Notes under the pieces: generated by a model | The model's input: only the letters and a program-made list of their open reading frames with translations | The model's database searches: none | Told to the model about the DNA's origin: nothing | Assembly: GCF_016900895.1 (NCBI RefSeq) | Contig: NZ_JAFEUN010000018.1 | Span: 1-49,050, forward strand | Origin: Parashewanella hymeniacidonis | GTDB taxonomy: Bacteria; Pseudomonadota; Gammaproteobacteria; Enterobacterales; Shewanellaceae | Direction: 5' to 3' | DNA length: 49,050 bases | Made by a program: the position numbers and the translations under genes | Shown: piece after piece, positions 8,623 through 15,944 of the stretch | How positions within the stretch are numbered: the stretch's first letter is position 1 | Layout of the letters: each line of letters begins with the position of its first letter

Positions 8623-9741
8623 ATGACAATACTCAATACGCTTCAAGCAGGGTCAACATCCTCCTCTTCTATTTCTGGGAACGGTAAAGCGACTCAGTCT
8701 AATGCGAGATTTTCACTGATTGATGAGACAACTCAGTCTGAGTTGTCTCATCAGAGTGAGCTTGGTTCCATTTATAGCTTTCAAGGTGAAGAAGCTCAAG
8801 CTCTAACAGCACTTACAGATTCTGTTACCTACAGCCACAATGAAAACACCGAAGAAAGTGCACTGAACACGACTGGAGTCAACGTTACTCAGGCTAAAAT
8901 ACAATCTGACGAAAATGAGATGAGTCGTTTTCAGCAAGCGAATATTTATGATGCTAAATATGCTAAAGAAAGCACGGTAGCACAATCCATTTCAACTGGA
9001 ATGAACCCAATAATGAATTTGCCTAATCGTGTCGCAAACATTGAAGCCGAACAGCTCAATCAGACACAACAACATCAAGCAAGGTCTTCATTGGATTTAT
9101 CAAAAAAAGCGTTTTCTCTCCCTGAGTCGAGTGGCATTAAAAGTGATACCTTGCTCTCGCAAATGATGCATCAAGGTGTACTTCGTTCTGCGCCACAACT
9201 GGCACAACAAAATCAATTACACATACAAAGCATCGTTTCAGAGCTCAGTAATATTGAGAACGCATCATCTCAAGTTTCAAGCATTCACAGCCAAGCAATG
9301 GCTTCTGCAAAGTCCAGTCAGTGGGGACCGATTCCCATCAATACAGCCCAAGCGTTACCTCATCAAAGTCAGCAGTTAATGGGGCCTCTTAGAGAGCAGG
9401 TTCGATTTCAAATCGATCAAAACGTTAAACAAGCTGAAATCAGACTCGACCCACCAGAACTTGGCAAGCTCGATATGAGCGTGAAATTGGACGGCGATAG
9501 ATTACAAATACAGTTAAATGCTGCAACTGCTCAAGTAAGAGATGCGTTGCAAGCAGGAATCGAACGTTTGCGAAGCGACTTGGCGTTAGATCATGGTGGC
9601 CAAGTAGATGTGAATATTAGCTATGGTGAACATGAATCAGAGCAACACCAAGCGGAAGACGTTCAAATAATTGCGAGTTTTGATGAGGCTGAAAGTGAAA
9701 TGCAGCCAACAGTTTCGTCAGAACTTGATGTTAGAGCATAA
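8623..9741 (+). CDS. lafE: Flagellar hook-length control protein FliK/LafE (lateral)
   Basis: Secreted molecular ruler that measures hook length and switches export specificity to filament proteins. The 372-residue protein has a long low-complexity N-terminal region rich in Ser, Gln, Asn and Thr. It is followed by the conserved Flg_hook domain at about residues 255-345, containing QVRFQIDQNVKQAEIRLDPP, LGKLDMSVKLDGDRLQIQL and VRDALQAGIERLRSDL. The LDPPELG core is characteristic. The ribosome binding site is poor (GTAGGG about 13 bases upstream). It sits 21 bases after lafD and is followed directly by fliL. Confidence 0.9.
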   Translation: MTILNTLQAGSTSSSSISGNGKATQSNARFSLIDETTQSELSHQSELGSIYSFQGEEAQALTALTDSVTYSHNENTEESALNTTGVNVTQAKIQSDENEMSRFQQANIYDAKYAKESTVAQSISTGMNPIMNLPNRVANIEAEQLNQTQQHQARSSLDLSKKAFSLPESSGIKSDTLLSQMMHQGVLRSAPQLAQQNQLHIQSIVSELSNIENASSQVSSIHSQAMASAKSSQWGPIPINTAQALPHQSQQLMGPLREQVRFQIDQNVKQAEIRLDPPELGKLDMSVKLDGDRLQIQLNAATAQVRDALQAGIERLRSDLALDHGGQVDVNISYGEHESEQHQAEDVQIIASFDEAESEMQPTVSSELDVRA

Positions 9742-9752
9742 GGAGAATGGTT

Positions 9753-10199
9753 TTGAGTAAAGCGGCAAAAGTCTTAGTAACAGTAAGTTTTATCGCAGTA
9801 TGGTCCGCAGCAATTTTTTATGTTGGGTGGCAGTCACCAAGTTTATTTGGAAAAGTGTTTCATCGAGATACGACAACCATACCCACCGCAAAGTATTACC
9901 CCCTAAAGCGAACTGTCGTTACGGTGGCAGGTGAAGACTATCCTCACTATTTATTACTTGAAATGTCGATAAAATCTTCTTCTGAAGAAGTAAAAAGAAC
10001 ATTAGAAGAAGCAGACTCTTTAGTTCGAAATACGTTAATGAAGCTGTTCGCTAAAAAGCAATTTGAAGAGCTAAATAACCCAAATCATGTTGATACTTTG
10101 CAACAAGAAGTCCAGCTTGCTTTATCTAAGGTACTGAATGAAAACCACTATGATTTAGAGCTAGAACAAGTGCTATTCACACGCATGGTTATTCAATAA
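9753..10199 (+). CDS. lafF: Flagellar basal-body-associated protein FliL/LafF (lateral)
   Basis: Single-pass inner-membrane protein that surrounds the stator and supports torque. The N-terminus has one transmembrane helix (VLVTVSFIAVWSAAIFYVGW) and the rest is the periplasmic FliL domain. The end, ELEQVLFTRMVIQ, is the FliL C-terminal beta strand. I chose TTG at 9753: AGGAG (9741-9745) is seven bases from it. The in-frame ATG at 9747 is only one base after the same AGGAG, too close for normal initiation. The two starts differ by two residues. The AGGAG overlaps the fliK stop codon, showing coupling. Confidence 0.85.
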   Translation: MSKAAKVLVTVSFIAVWSAAIFYVGWQSPSLFGKVFHRDTTTIPTAKYYPLKRTVVTVAGEDYPHYLLLEMSIKSSSEEVKRTLEEADSLVRNTLMKLFAKKQFEELNNPNHVDTLQQEVQLALSKVLNENHYDLELEQVLFTRMVIQ

Positions 10200-10224
10200 A
10201 ACAATCATTTCAGCTGTAATGATG

Positions 10225-10244
10225 GCCCTTGTAAACTCAAGGGC
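10225..10244 (+). other. Hairpin in the lafF-lafS interval
   Basis: GCCCTTG and CAAGGGC form a perfect 7-bp stem around six bases (TAAACT). No T-run follows, so it is a weak terminator at best; it could equally be a pause or mRNA-processing site inside the operon. Confidence 0.45.
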
Positions 10245-10316
10245 GCACCAAGCTTTGTAGGGTGATATCAACAGTTGAGGCATCGATAAATCAGACTCAA
10301 ATAAGAGAATAGGGAT

Positions 10317-11039
10317 ATGAATTCAGGTCAACTTGCATATCAGCATACCAGCGATGACGCTCCAGTTGCTAAACCCAATGAATCTCAATTACTTCGACAA
10401 TATTTACCCTTGGTAAAGCGAATCATCTATCAGCTAAAAAGTCATTGCGGTGCCACGCTAAGTCTCGAGGATATGGAGCAAATCGGCATGATGGCGTTGC
10501 TTGAGTCATCAAGACGCTACCCTGGTGGGTTAGACAATGGCTTTATTTCGTTCGTTAGCCAACGTATTCGAGGCGCCATTTTGGATGAGCTGAGGCGTCA
10601 GGATTGGCGACCAAGACCTGTACGTCAACAGGCTCACGAACTCAATGACACTGTTAGGAAGCTCACTCGTGAATTAGGCCGAGAACCAACAGATAAAGAA
10701 GTGGCTTTGGCTCTAGGGGTGAGTCCCGAAGAGTATCGTGAGCGTTTACATGCCTCTCTGTCTGATTCGATGAAAAGTCTCGATGAAATGCTGGGTGCGG
10801 GTAATCATTTTGTTGATGAAAAAAGCGTGTTGGGTGAAATTTCAGCAAAAGAGACATTATTTAAAGCAATTTCGAAATTAAATAGAAGAGATCAGGTAAT
10901 TCTGTCGCTTTATTATCAGCATGAACTGAATTTACGCGAAATTGCTGCGACATTGGGGTTAACTGAAACCCGCATTTGTCAATTACACAAACTCGCTATT
11001 AAGCAAATACAGCAAATTTTGCAAAAGTGGAACGAATAA
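10317..11039 (+). CDS. lafS: Lateral flagellar sigma-28 factor LafS
   Basis: RNA polymerase sigma factor of the FliA type, expected to transcribe late lateral genes such as lafA. The 240-residue protein has region 2 (LEDMEQIGMMALLESSRRYP, then FISFVSQRIRGAILDELRRQ and DWRPRPVR, the FliA/WhiG hallmark). Region 3 is VRKLTRELGREPTDKEVALA, and region 4 is a helix-turn-helix (LNLREIAATLGLTETRICQL). An anti-sigma FlgM homologue is not in the window. It starts the lafS-lafT-lafU run, with 15 bases to lafT. Confidence 0.93.
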   Translation: MNSGQLAYQHTSDDAPVAKPNESQLLRQYLPLVKRIIYQLKSHCGATLSLEDMEQIGMMALLESSRRYPGGLDNGFISFVSQRIRGAILDELRRQDWRPRPVRQQAHELNDTVRKLTRELGREPTDKEVALALGVSPEEYRERLHASLSDSMKSLDEMLGAGNHFVDEKSVLGEISAKETLFKAISKLNRRDQVILSLYYQHELNLREIAATLGLTETRICQLHKLAIKQIQQILQKWNE

Positions 11040-11054
11040 GAACAGGATAACGGC

Positions 11055-11912
11055 ATGAACAAAGTCTTTGGGTTAATTATCATACTTCTTTCTGTTTTTG
11101 GTGGTTACCTATGGGCTGGTGGTTATGTCAGCGCATTATGGCAACCTGCAGAAATTCTCATCATTATCGGTGCAGGGATTGGCTCATTGATTATCGCTAA
11201 TCCTAAAGCTGTACTTAATGATTTAGTCACACAACTTAAAGAGCTGTTAAAATCAGAAAAAGAAGATCCTGAACTATACCCGCAATTATTTGGTTTGATG
11301 GGTATGTTGATGAATCAAATCCAGTCTCAAGGCATGAGAGTATTAGACGACCACCTTGAGAACCCTAGAGATAGCTCATTATTTTTGATGTATCCAACGG
11401 TTCTCGAACATCAAGATTTACTGCAATTTTTGATTGATAATTTAAAACTACAATCAATCGGTAAAATTTCTCCGCATGATTTAGAACATATCCTCGAAGA
11501 AGAAATCCATCGTATTGAAGAAGACAGAATGAGACCTTCTCATGCGCTTCATAAAGTAGCTGAAGCGATGCCAGGTTTTGGTATTCTTGCCGCTGTGATG
11601 GGCATCATCATCACCATGTCATATATCGATGGCTCTATCACCCTAATTGGAGTGAAGGTAGCCGCAGCGCTCACTGGAACATTTATTGGTATTTTCTTTT
11701 GTTATTGCTTCTTTGACCCACTCTCAAAAGCATTAGAGCATCAAGTTGATCGTCAGACTTCTCGATTGCGCTGTGTAGCTGCGATGTTAACGGCTTTTGC
11801 TAAAGGCAAGCCTCCCATGCTGGCGATAGATGCTGGTCGTAAACAAATCCAAACTGAACATCGCCCATCATTTATTGAATTGGAACGTTGGATGATGGAG
11901 CAACGCAGCTAA
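11055..11912 (+). CDS. lafT: Lateral flagellar motor stator protein LafT (MotA type)
   Basis: Inner-membrane stator subunit that, with LafU, conducts ions and drives the lateral motor. The 285-residue protein has four predicted membrane helices (about 3-20, 32-49, 174-193 and 199-220). The large cytoplasmic loop between the second and third carries the charged rotor-facing region. The conserved Pro173 in MPGFGILAAVMGII matches the MotA proline needed for torque. Absence of extra PomA-type features and pairing with a MotB-like protein suggest a proton type (inference). AGGA precedes the ATG. Its TAA stop shares bases with the lafU ATG. Confidence 0.94.
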   Translation: MNKVFGLIIILLSVFGGYLWAGGYVSALWQPAEILIIIGAGIGSLIIANPKAVLNDLVTQLKELLKSEKEDPELYPQLFGLMGMLMNQIQSQGMRVLDDHLENPRDSSLFLMYPTVLEHQDLLQFLIDNLKLQSIGKISPHDLEHILEEEIHRIEEDRMRPSHALHKVAEAMPGFGILAAVMGIIITMSYIDGSITLIGVKVAAALTGTFIGIFFCYCFFDPLSKALEHQVDRQTSRLRCVAAMLTAFAKGKPPMLAIDAGRKQIQTEHRPSFIELERWMMEQRS

Positions 11913-12919
11913 TGAAGCGTACAAACGAACCATTGATCATCAGACGAAAAAGCAATCGTAAGCAAAAAAAAGCCGCTTCTAGTGGTGCTTGGAAAGTAGC
12001 TTTTGCTGACTTTACTCTGGCAATGATGGCGCTGTTTATGGTGTTGTGGATCATTCAAATGTCGGATAACTCAGAGAAAGAAGAGATAGCGAGTACATTG
12101 CGTGGTGATTTATTTGATGTGGGATCAATTAACCCATTTGACTTAAGTTGGGCACCTTCTTTAGTCGATATGCAGGGTGATATTGCCATTCAGCAATCTG
12201 TATTGCCCGCTCACGCAACCGGCACGGAAAAGCGCGGCCCTGCATTACATAACTTTATCCCCGCTGGCGAAGACAACCCAAATGCCGGCAAAGGTAAAGA
12301 TCTCAATGCTATGATCCCTGGTAAATTTGAAACTCAGGCACAGTTAGAGTTACTTGCAAAAGAAATCAATGAAGTAATCGAAGATGCCAATGTTGAGTCA
12401 CACGTGAAGCTTATCTTAGTTGCACAGGGCATACGTATTCTGATTCATGATGATGATAACAAAGATATGTTCGCGAAAGGCAGCTATAAAATGTCGCCAT
12501 ACTTTGAAGATTTGTTGATGGCCATAGGCCCTTCATTGAGCAAAGTTAAAAATAAGATGAGTATTTCTGGTCATACCGACAAACAAGTCTATGCCAGTAA
12601 AAACTTTACCAACTGGGAGCTTTCAAGTTTGCGAGCACTCACAGCAAGAAGAGTGCTGGAATATGCAGGTGTTGAACGTCATCAAGTTATCCAAGTAACA
12701 GGTATGGCTGATCAATTACTAATGAATCGACAAAAATCGCTCGCACCTGAAAATAGACGTATCGAGTTATTGATTTTAAGTGATGAAGCTGAAAAACAAA
12801 TAACAGCGATGAACTATTTACCAGAAAGTGAATATCGTTCAGAGGTATCTGAAGCTTCAAAAGTCGCAAAAAGTAACCAGTATAAGAGCAGGTATCCGGA
12901 GCAATGGACGAGCAAGTAA
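11912..12919 (+). CDS. lafU: Lateral flagellar motor stator protein LafU (MotB type)
   Basis: Stator subunit that anchors the motor to peptidoglycan. From the ATG at 11912, which overlaps the lafT stop (TAATG), it is 335 residues. The membrane helix WKVAFADFTLAMMALFMVLW carries Asp33, the ion-binding residue of MotB. The periplasmic C-terminal OmpA-like domain has ISGHTDKQVYASKNFTNWEL followed by SSLRALTARRVLEYAG. An earlier in-frame ATG at 11888 is possible, but it would lie inside lafT and has no ribosome binding site. GGAG lies 12 bases before the chosen start. The 3' end overlaps the PilZ gene by 16 bases. Confidence 0.93.
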   Translation: MKRTNEPLIIRRKSNRKQKKAASSGAWKVAFADFTLAMMALFMVLWIIQMSDNSEKEEIASTLRGDLFDVGSINPFDLSWAPSLVDMQGDIAIQQSVLPAHATGTEKRGPALHNFIPAGEDNPNAGKGKDLNAMIPGKFETQAQLELLAKEINEVIEDANVESHVKLILVAQGIRILIHDDDNKDMFAKGSYKMSPYFEDLLMAIGPSLSKVKNKMSISGHTDKQVYASKNFTNWELSSLRALTARRVLEYAGVERHQVIQVTGMADQLLMNRQKSLAPENRRIELLILSDEAEKQITAMNYLPESEYRSEVSEASKVAKSNQYKSRYPEQWTSK

Positions 12920-13353
12920 CACAAATTGGCGAGTTCATTCCTGCAGAAACTCGAGATGATAAATCAGAATTTAACGGTGAAGAACATAGAACGCATACTC
13001 GCATGAGTTTAAAGGAGTCTAAATCAGAAGATTTAGGCATGGCGTGTGATGGAATCACCATTAATTTATTTAAACGAAGCCGGTTTGGTTTCAAACGTAA
13101 AGTTGGTCTTGCGAGCGTAAAAGATATGAGTGTTGGTGGGCTCGGCTTTTTATGTAATACACCGCTTGAGCTGGGCGATGAACTGCACATTCGAGTCGTA
13201 AATCGTGACTTGAAAATGAAAGTAGTGAGAGCCGTACCCGTGAATTCAAGGTTGAACTTTTATGGGACTAAATGGCTTGAGGAGCCCGAAGATAAAATCG
13301 TTGAATTGATGAATCAGGTTCAAATTCAAATGAAAAATAAACATAAGAGTTAA
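12904..13353 (+). CDS. PilZ-domain protein, putative c-di-GMP receptor
   Basis: A 149-residue soluble protein with a PilZ-like core. Basic residues in RSRFGFKRKVGLASV are followed by DMSVGGLGF, the (D/N)xSxxG motif that with upstream arginines binds cyclic di-GMP in this family. Two further strands follow. The canonical RxxxR is not exact: the visible spacing is R-x-R-x-x-x-K-R, so binding is likely but not certain. It starts inside the 3' end of lafU (16-base overlap), which places it in the stator operon. That position suggests a role in slowing or controlling the lateral motor, as YcgR does for polar or peritrichous motors (inference). Confidence 0.75.
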   Translation: MDEQVTQIGEFIPAETRDDKSEFNGEEHRTHTRMSLKESKSEDLGMACDGITINLFKRSRFGFKRKVGLASVKDMSVGGLGFLCNTPLELGDELHIRVVNRDLKMKVVRAVPVNSRLNFYGTKWLEEPEDKIVELMNQVQIQMKNKHKS

Positions 13354-13357
13354 TGGA

Positions 13358-13648
13358 ATGGCTCAAAATTATCATCGAAAAGGGCCTGATGGCTTACAGA
13401 AATTATTTCTCTATTTAATTTTAATAGATTGGTTTGTGTTGCTCTATTTATCATCGCAAATTACTAACATTTCTTTTAGGCATGGTGCATTTGTATCTAT
13501 TTTGCTAGGTGCCTTTAACTTATTGTTAGTCGGTTTGTGTTTTAAAAGAGCGCGCCGTGGGGGAGATGGGTATTTACTTTACCCTGTGATCTTTGGCGCA
13601 CTGCTTTCTTTCATAATGGTGTTCTACTTTTTTTTATTCAAGTATTGA
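13358..13648 (+). CDS. Small inner-membrane protein of unknown function
   Basis: A 96-residue protein with three predicted membrane helices: LFLYLILIDWFVLLYLSS, AFVSILLGAFNLLLVGLCF, and LYPVIFGALLSFIMVFYFF. A positively charged loop KRARRGGDGY lies between the second and third. It follows the PilZ gene after four bases and is the last gene before the MITE, so it is probably co-transcribed with the stator operon. I know no named family. Its place suggests a link to lateral motility but nothing proves it. Confidence 0.75.
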   Translation: MAQNYHRKGPDGLQKLFLYLILIDWFVLLYLSSQITNISFRHGAFVSILLGAFNLLLVGLCFKRARRGGDGYLLYPVIFGALLSFIMVFYFFLFKY

Positions 13649-13680
13649 ATTAAAAAGCGTAAGCTTCGAACAACAGCTAT

Positions 13681-13942
13681 ATACTCATACCTGAAGATGC
13701 TCGATTTCAGCGAGAATGCACAGCTTGTTAATCAAGGCGACAGTGTGCGGCAATAGTGAGCTATTGTTAGCACTGGCAACACAGAGTAACACGCTGTGCA
13801 ACTCGCACTGCGTGGACTTCTCAGCGACAATTCTTCTTTGTTACATTAGCTCGAAAGAATCCCGATATTCCTTCGCTAATGCGCCTCAAAGAATTGGCGC
13901 TGAGAAAGTCCTGAAACATGCATCTTCAAGTATCATGGGTAT
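13681..13942. mobile_element. MITE, 262 bp, imperfect terminal inverted repeats (family A)
   Basis: The ends are ATACTCATACCTGAAGATGC (13681-13700) and, on the other strand, ATACCCATGATACTTGAAGA followed by TGC. They match except for a 3-base gap and two substitutions. There is no transposase. Its last 67 bases (13877-13943) recur with one mismatch at 48654-48720. Inside is a small hairpin, GCGCC...GGCGC (13881-13900). It separates the small membrane protein gene from a TPR gene remnant, whose apparent start codon is inside the MITE right end. Several apparent open frames here (for example 13716-13958) are artefacts of the element. Confidence 0.8.
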
Positions 13943-15005
13943 ATACAAAAGGGCTTAATTATTATCAGCGTTATCGAAAACAAGATAACTTACATGCGAT
14001 AAAATTATTCAGTTCTGCTATTGAGCTTAAGCCGAGCTTCGCACTTGCTCATGCCGCTTTAGCTGACGCATACAGCCAAGGTGTCTTTCAGTTTAATGGT
14101 AAGGAGGTCTGGAAGAAAAAAGCCTTAGAACATGCTTACCATGCGATTTCATTGGATCCAGAGTTGGCTCAAGGTTATAAGTCGCTGGGGTTGGCTTATT
14201 TTAATCTCGGCTGGTATCTGAAAGCAGCAAAAGCGACTAGAGAGGCACTCGCTAAGCGTCCTAACTATCCCGAAGCCAGTTCCAATCTTGGTTACATATA
14301 CAGAGAAATGGGACAGCTTGCTGACAGCATTATTATTATAAAAAAGCGCTCAAGCTGCAGCCAAATAACAGTGTGAGTCTCGTCCACTTGTCTTTGAGTT
14401 ATATGGCCATCGGTGACTTAGAACAAGCCGACGAGTTACTGACTAAAGCACTGTTACTTCAACCTGGTTCGCTATTAGCTTCTGATGCACATGGGCAACT
14501 GCTGTTGGCGAAAGGAAAGTTAGCTGCTGCTCGACAGCACTATCAGCAACAAGTTAGGGTTTTGCCAACAAATGTAAGATATCAACAAGGATTACTGCAA
14601 AGCTTGTTTATGTTGAACAACACAGAACAACTCGAGAACGCCGCCTTGAATTTAATCCATCAGCAAAATGTTGTTCTGCAGGATTTGGGTCACTTCTATT
14701 TAGCGTTACTCTCAAGCAGCCATGCTAACCAAGATGATCTTGCTCTGAAGTTGTCACAACAGTTGGAAGGTGGTTCAGAATCCGCTGTTTTAAGCTGGAA
14801 GGTCGCATTACTGAATGCAAAACTCGGTCAAAAAGAACGTGCGAAGCGATATTTATCCCAAGCGATTCACTATGGTTTTAGCGATAAGCACAAACTGGCT
14901 TATTTCGACACAATAAACCCAAAAGTACGTTCGAGTGAGTGGCAAGTTTTTACAAAAGAGATTCAAGCCAAAAAAGCAGTGCAAAGAAAGAGGCTTGATT
15001 TGTAA
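13918..15005 (+). pseudogene. TPR protein, 5' end replaced by a MITE and frameshifted
   Basis: Two adjacent reading frames (13918-14376 and 14373-15005) make one TPR protein when joined. The first carries LNYYQRYRKQDNLHAIKLFS followed by SAIELKPSFALAHAALADAY, the style of TPR modules in CadC-type winged-helix regulators and kinase-linked TPR proteins. It then runs into a frame change at about 14330-14346, in the run ATTATTATTATAAAAAAG. Reading +1 there gives YYKKALKLQPNNSVSLVHLS, an ordinary TPR helix pair that continues into the second frame. The first ATG lies inside the MITE end. Nothing upstream of the MITE encodes a missing N-terminus, so the original start and any DNA-binding or signal domain are gone. 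Sequencing error at the AT run cannot be ruled out. Confidence 0.75.
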
Positions 15006-15024
15006 TAGCCTTAATTATTTACTA

Positions 15025-15287
15025 GGGGCTGTTTATCTTTCAGGATTAAATTTTGTGCTATTTGAGCATTTGTCTGTTCAAGGCGTTAGCAGTGGAGCTT
15101 AGCCATCTAAGTAAACTGGTCACAACACAGAACAGTGGATGCTCAAAAGCATCGAAGACAGCGTAAATTGGTCGTTTCTTCATCGTTATCGCTTGCTTAT
15201 TTGGAGAAACCAAACCGCACAAGCTCTGCCTTGAATAAAACAACCAATTTATCGCTGCAAAAACAATCACGAAAGATAAACAGCCCC
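15025..15287. mobile_element. MITE, 263 bp, TA-flanked, IS5-like ends (family B)
   Basis: The left end GGGGCTGTTTATCTTTCAGG (15025-15044) and the right end, read on the other strand as GGGGCTGTTTATCTTTCGTG, agree in 18 of 20 positions and then share ATT. Each outer end is flanked by the dinucleotide TA (15023-15024 and 15288-15289), the target duplication made by the IS427/IS1031 group of IS5 elements, whose ends also start with a G-rich CTGTTT-like motif. No transposase is encoded; the 108-codon minus-strand frame inside is not a gene. It lies 24 bases upstream of the pabA extended -10 element. Confidence 0.85.
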
Positions 15288-15311
15288 TAATGTTTCGTTT
15301 CATTCTTAAAG

Positions 15312-15320
15312 TGATACAAT
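15312..15320 (+). promoter_or_regulatory. Extended -10 promoter of pabA
   Basis: TGATACAAT is a TGn-TACAAT extended -10 box 44 bases before the pabA start codon. No good -35 hexamer exists at 17 bases; that region (about 15292-15297) is only five bases from the family B MITE end. Confidence 0.45.
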
Positions 15321-15364
15321 CCTCGCAACTATTATAAGAACCAACAGTTATTGGAGTAGCAGAC

Positions 15365-15934
15365 ATGCTACTGATGATAGACAATTACGACTCATTTACG
15401 TTTAATCTAGTGCAATATTTTCAGCAGCTTGGTCAGCATGTTGAAGTGAGGCGTAATGATGAAATCACCATTGCAGAAATTGAAGCTTTGCAGCCTCAAT
15501 ATTTGGTTATTTCACCGGGACCCTGCACGCCTAATGAGGCTGGTGTTTCTCTTGAAGCTATTGAGTATTTTCAGGGGAAACTTCCCATACTCGGTGTGTG
15601 TTTGGGGCATCAAGCTATAGCGCAAGTATTTGGTAAACAAGTGATAAGAGCTGCACGAGTGATGCACGGTAAAACCAGTGATATTACTCATGCAAATAAC
15701 AGACTATTTGATGCGTTGCCAAATCCATTAACCGTGACGCGTTATCACTCGTTATTAGTCAATGAGTTGCCCGATGAGTTCGAACTGGATGCATGGTTTG
15801 ACTCTAATGAGTACGGGCAGGAAATCATGGCGATGAGCCATAAAACAAAACAAATATATGGTGTGCAATTTCACCCTGAGTCTATTTTGACTGAAAAGGG
15901 GTTGGAGTTGCTCGAAAATTTTTTAAAACAATAA
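15365..15934 (+). CDS. pabA: Aminodeoxychorismate synthase glutaminase component
   Basis: Class I glutamine amidotransferase that releases ammonia from glutamine for PabB, making 4-amino-4-deoxychorismate for folate. In many gammaproteobacteria the same subunit type also serves anthranilate synthase. The 189-residue protein starts [19 protein letters not shown], has the oxyanion motif [11 protein letters not shown], nucleophile Cys79 in GVCLGHQ, and His170/Glu172 in FHPES. GGAG is 11 bases before the ATG. No pabB or trp gene is adjacent. The next gene starts ten bases downstream of its stop and has its own ribosome binding site. Confidence 0.93.
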   Translation: MLLMIDNYDSFTFNLVQYFQQLGQHVEVRRNDEITIAEIEALQPQYLVISPGPCTPNEAGVSLEAIEYFQGKLPILGVCLGHQAIAQVFGKQVIRAARVMHGKTSDITHANNRLFDALPNPLTVTRYHSLLVNELPDEFELDAWFDSNEYGQEIMAMSHKTKQIYGVQFHPESILTEKGLELLENFLKQ

Positions 15935-15944
15935 AGGAAGCCGT

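Noticed and set aside
10262-10300. Possible sigma-28 promoter upstream of lafS (ATCGATAA)
   Set aside because: No TAAAGTTT-like element at the required 11-base distance.
13716-13958. 80-codon plus-strand frame
   Set aside because: It is contained in the MITE, whose inverted ends and second partial copy explain the DNA.
15058-15384. 108-codon minus-strand frame
   Set aside because: It lies in the family B MITE and runs into the pabA start; no protein family features.
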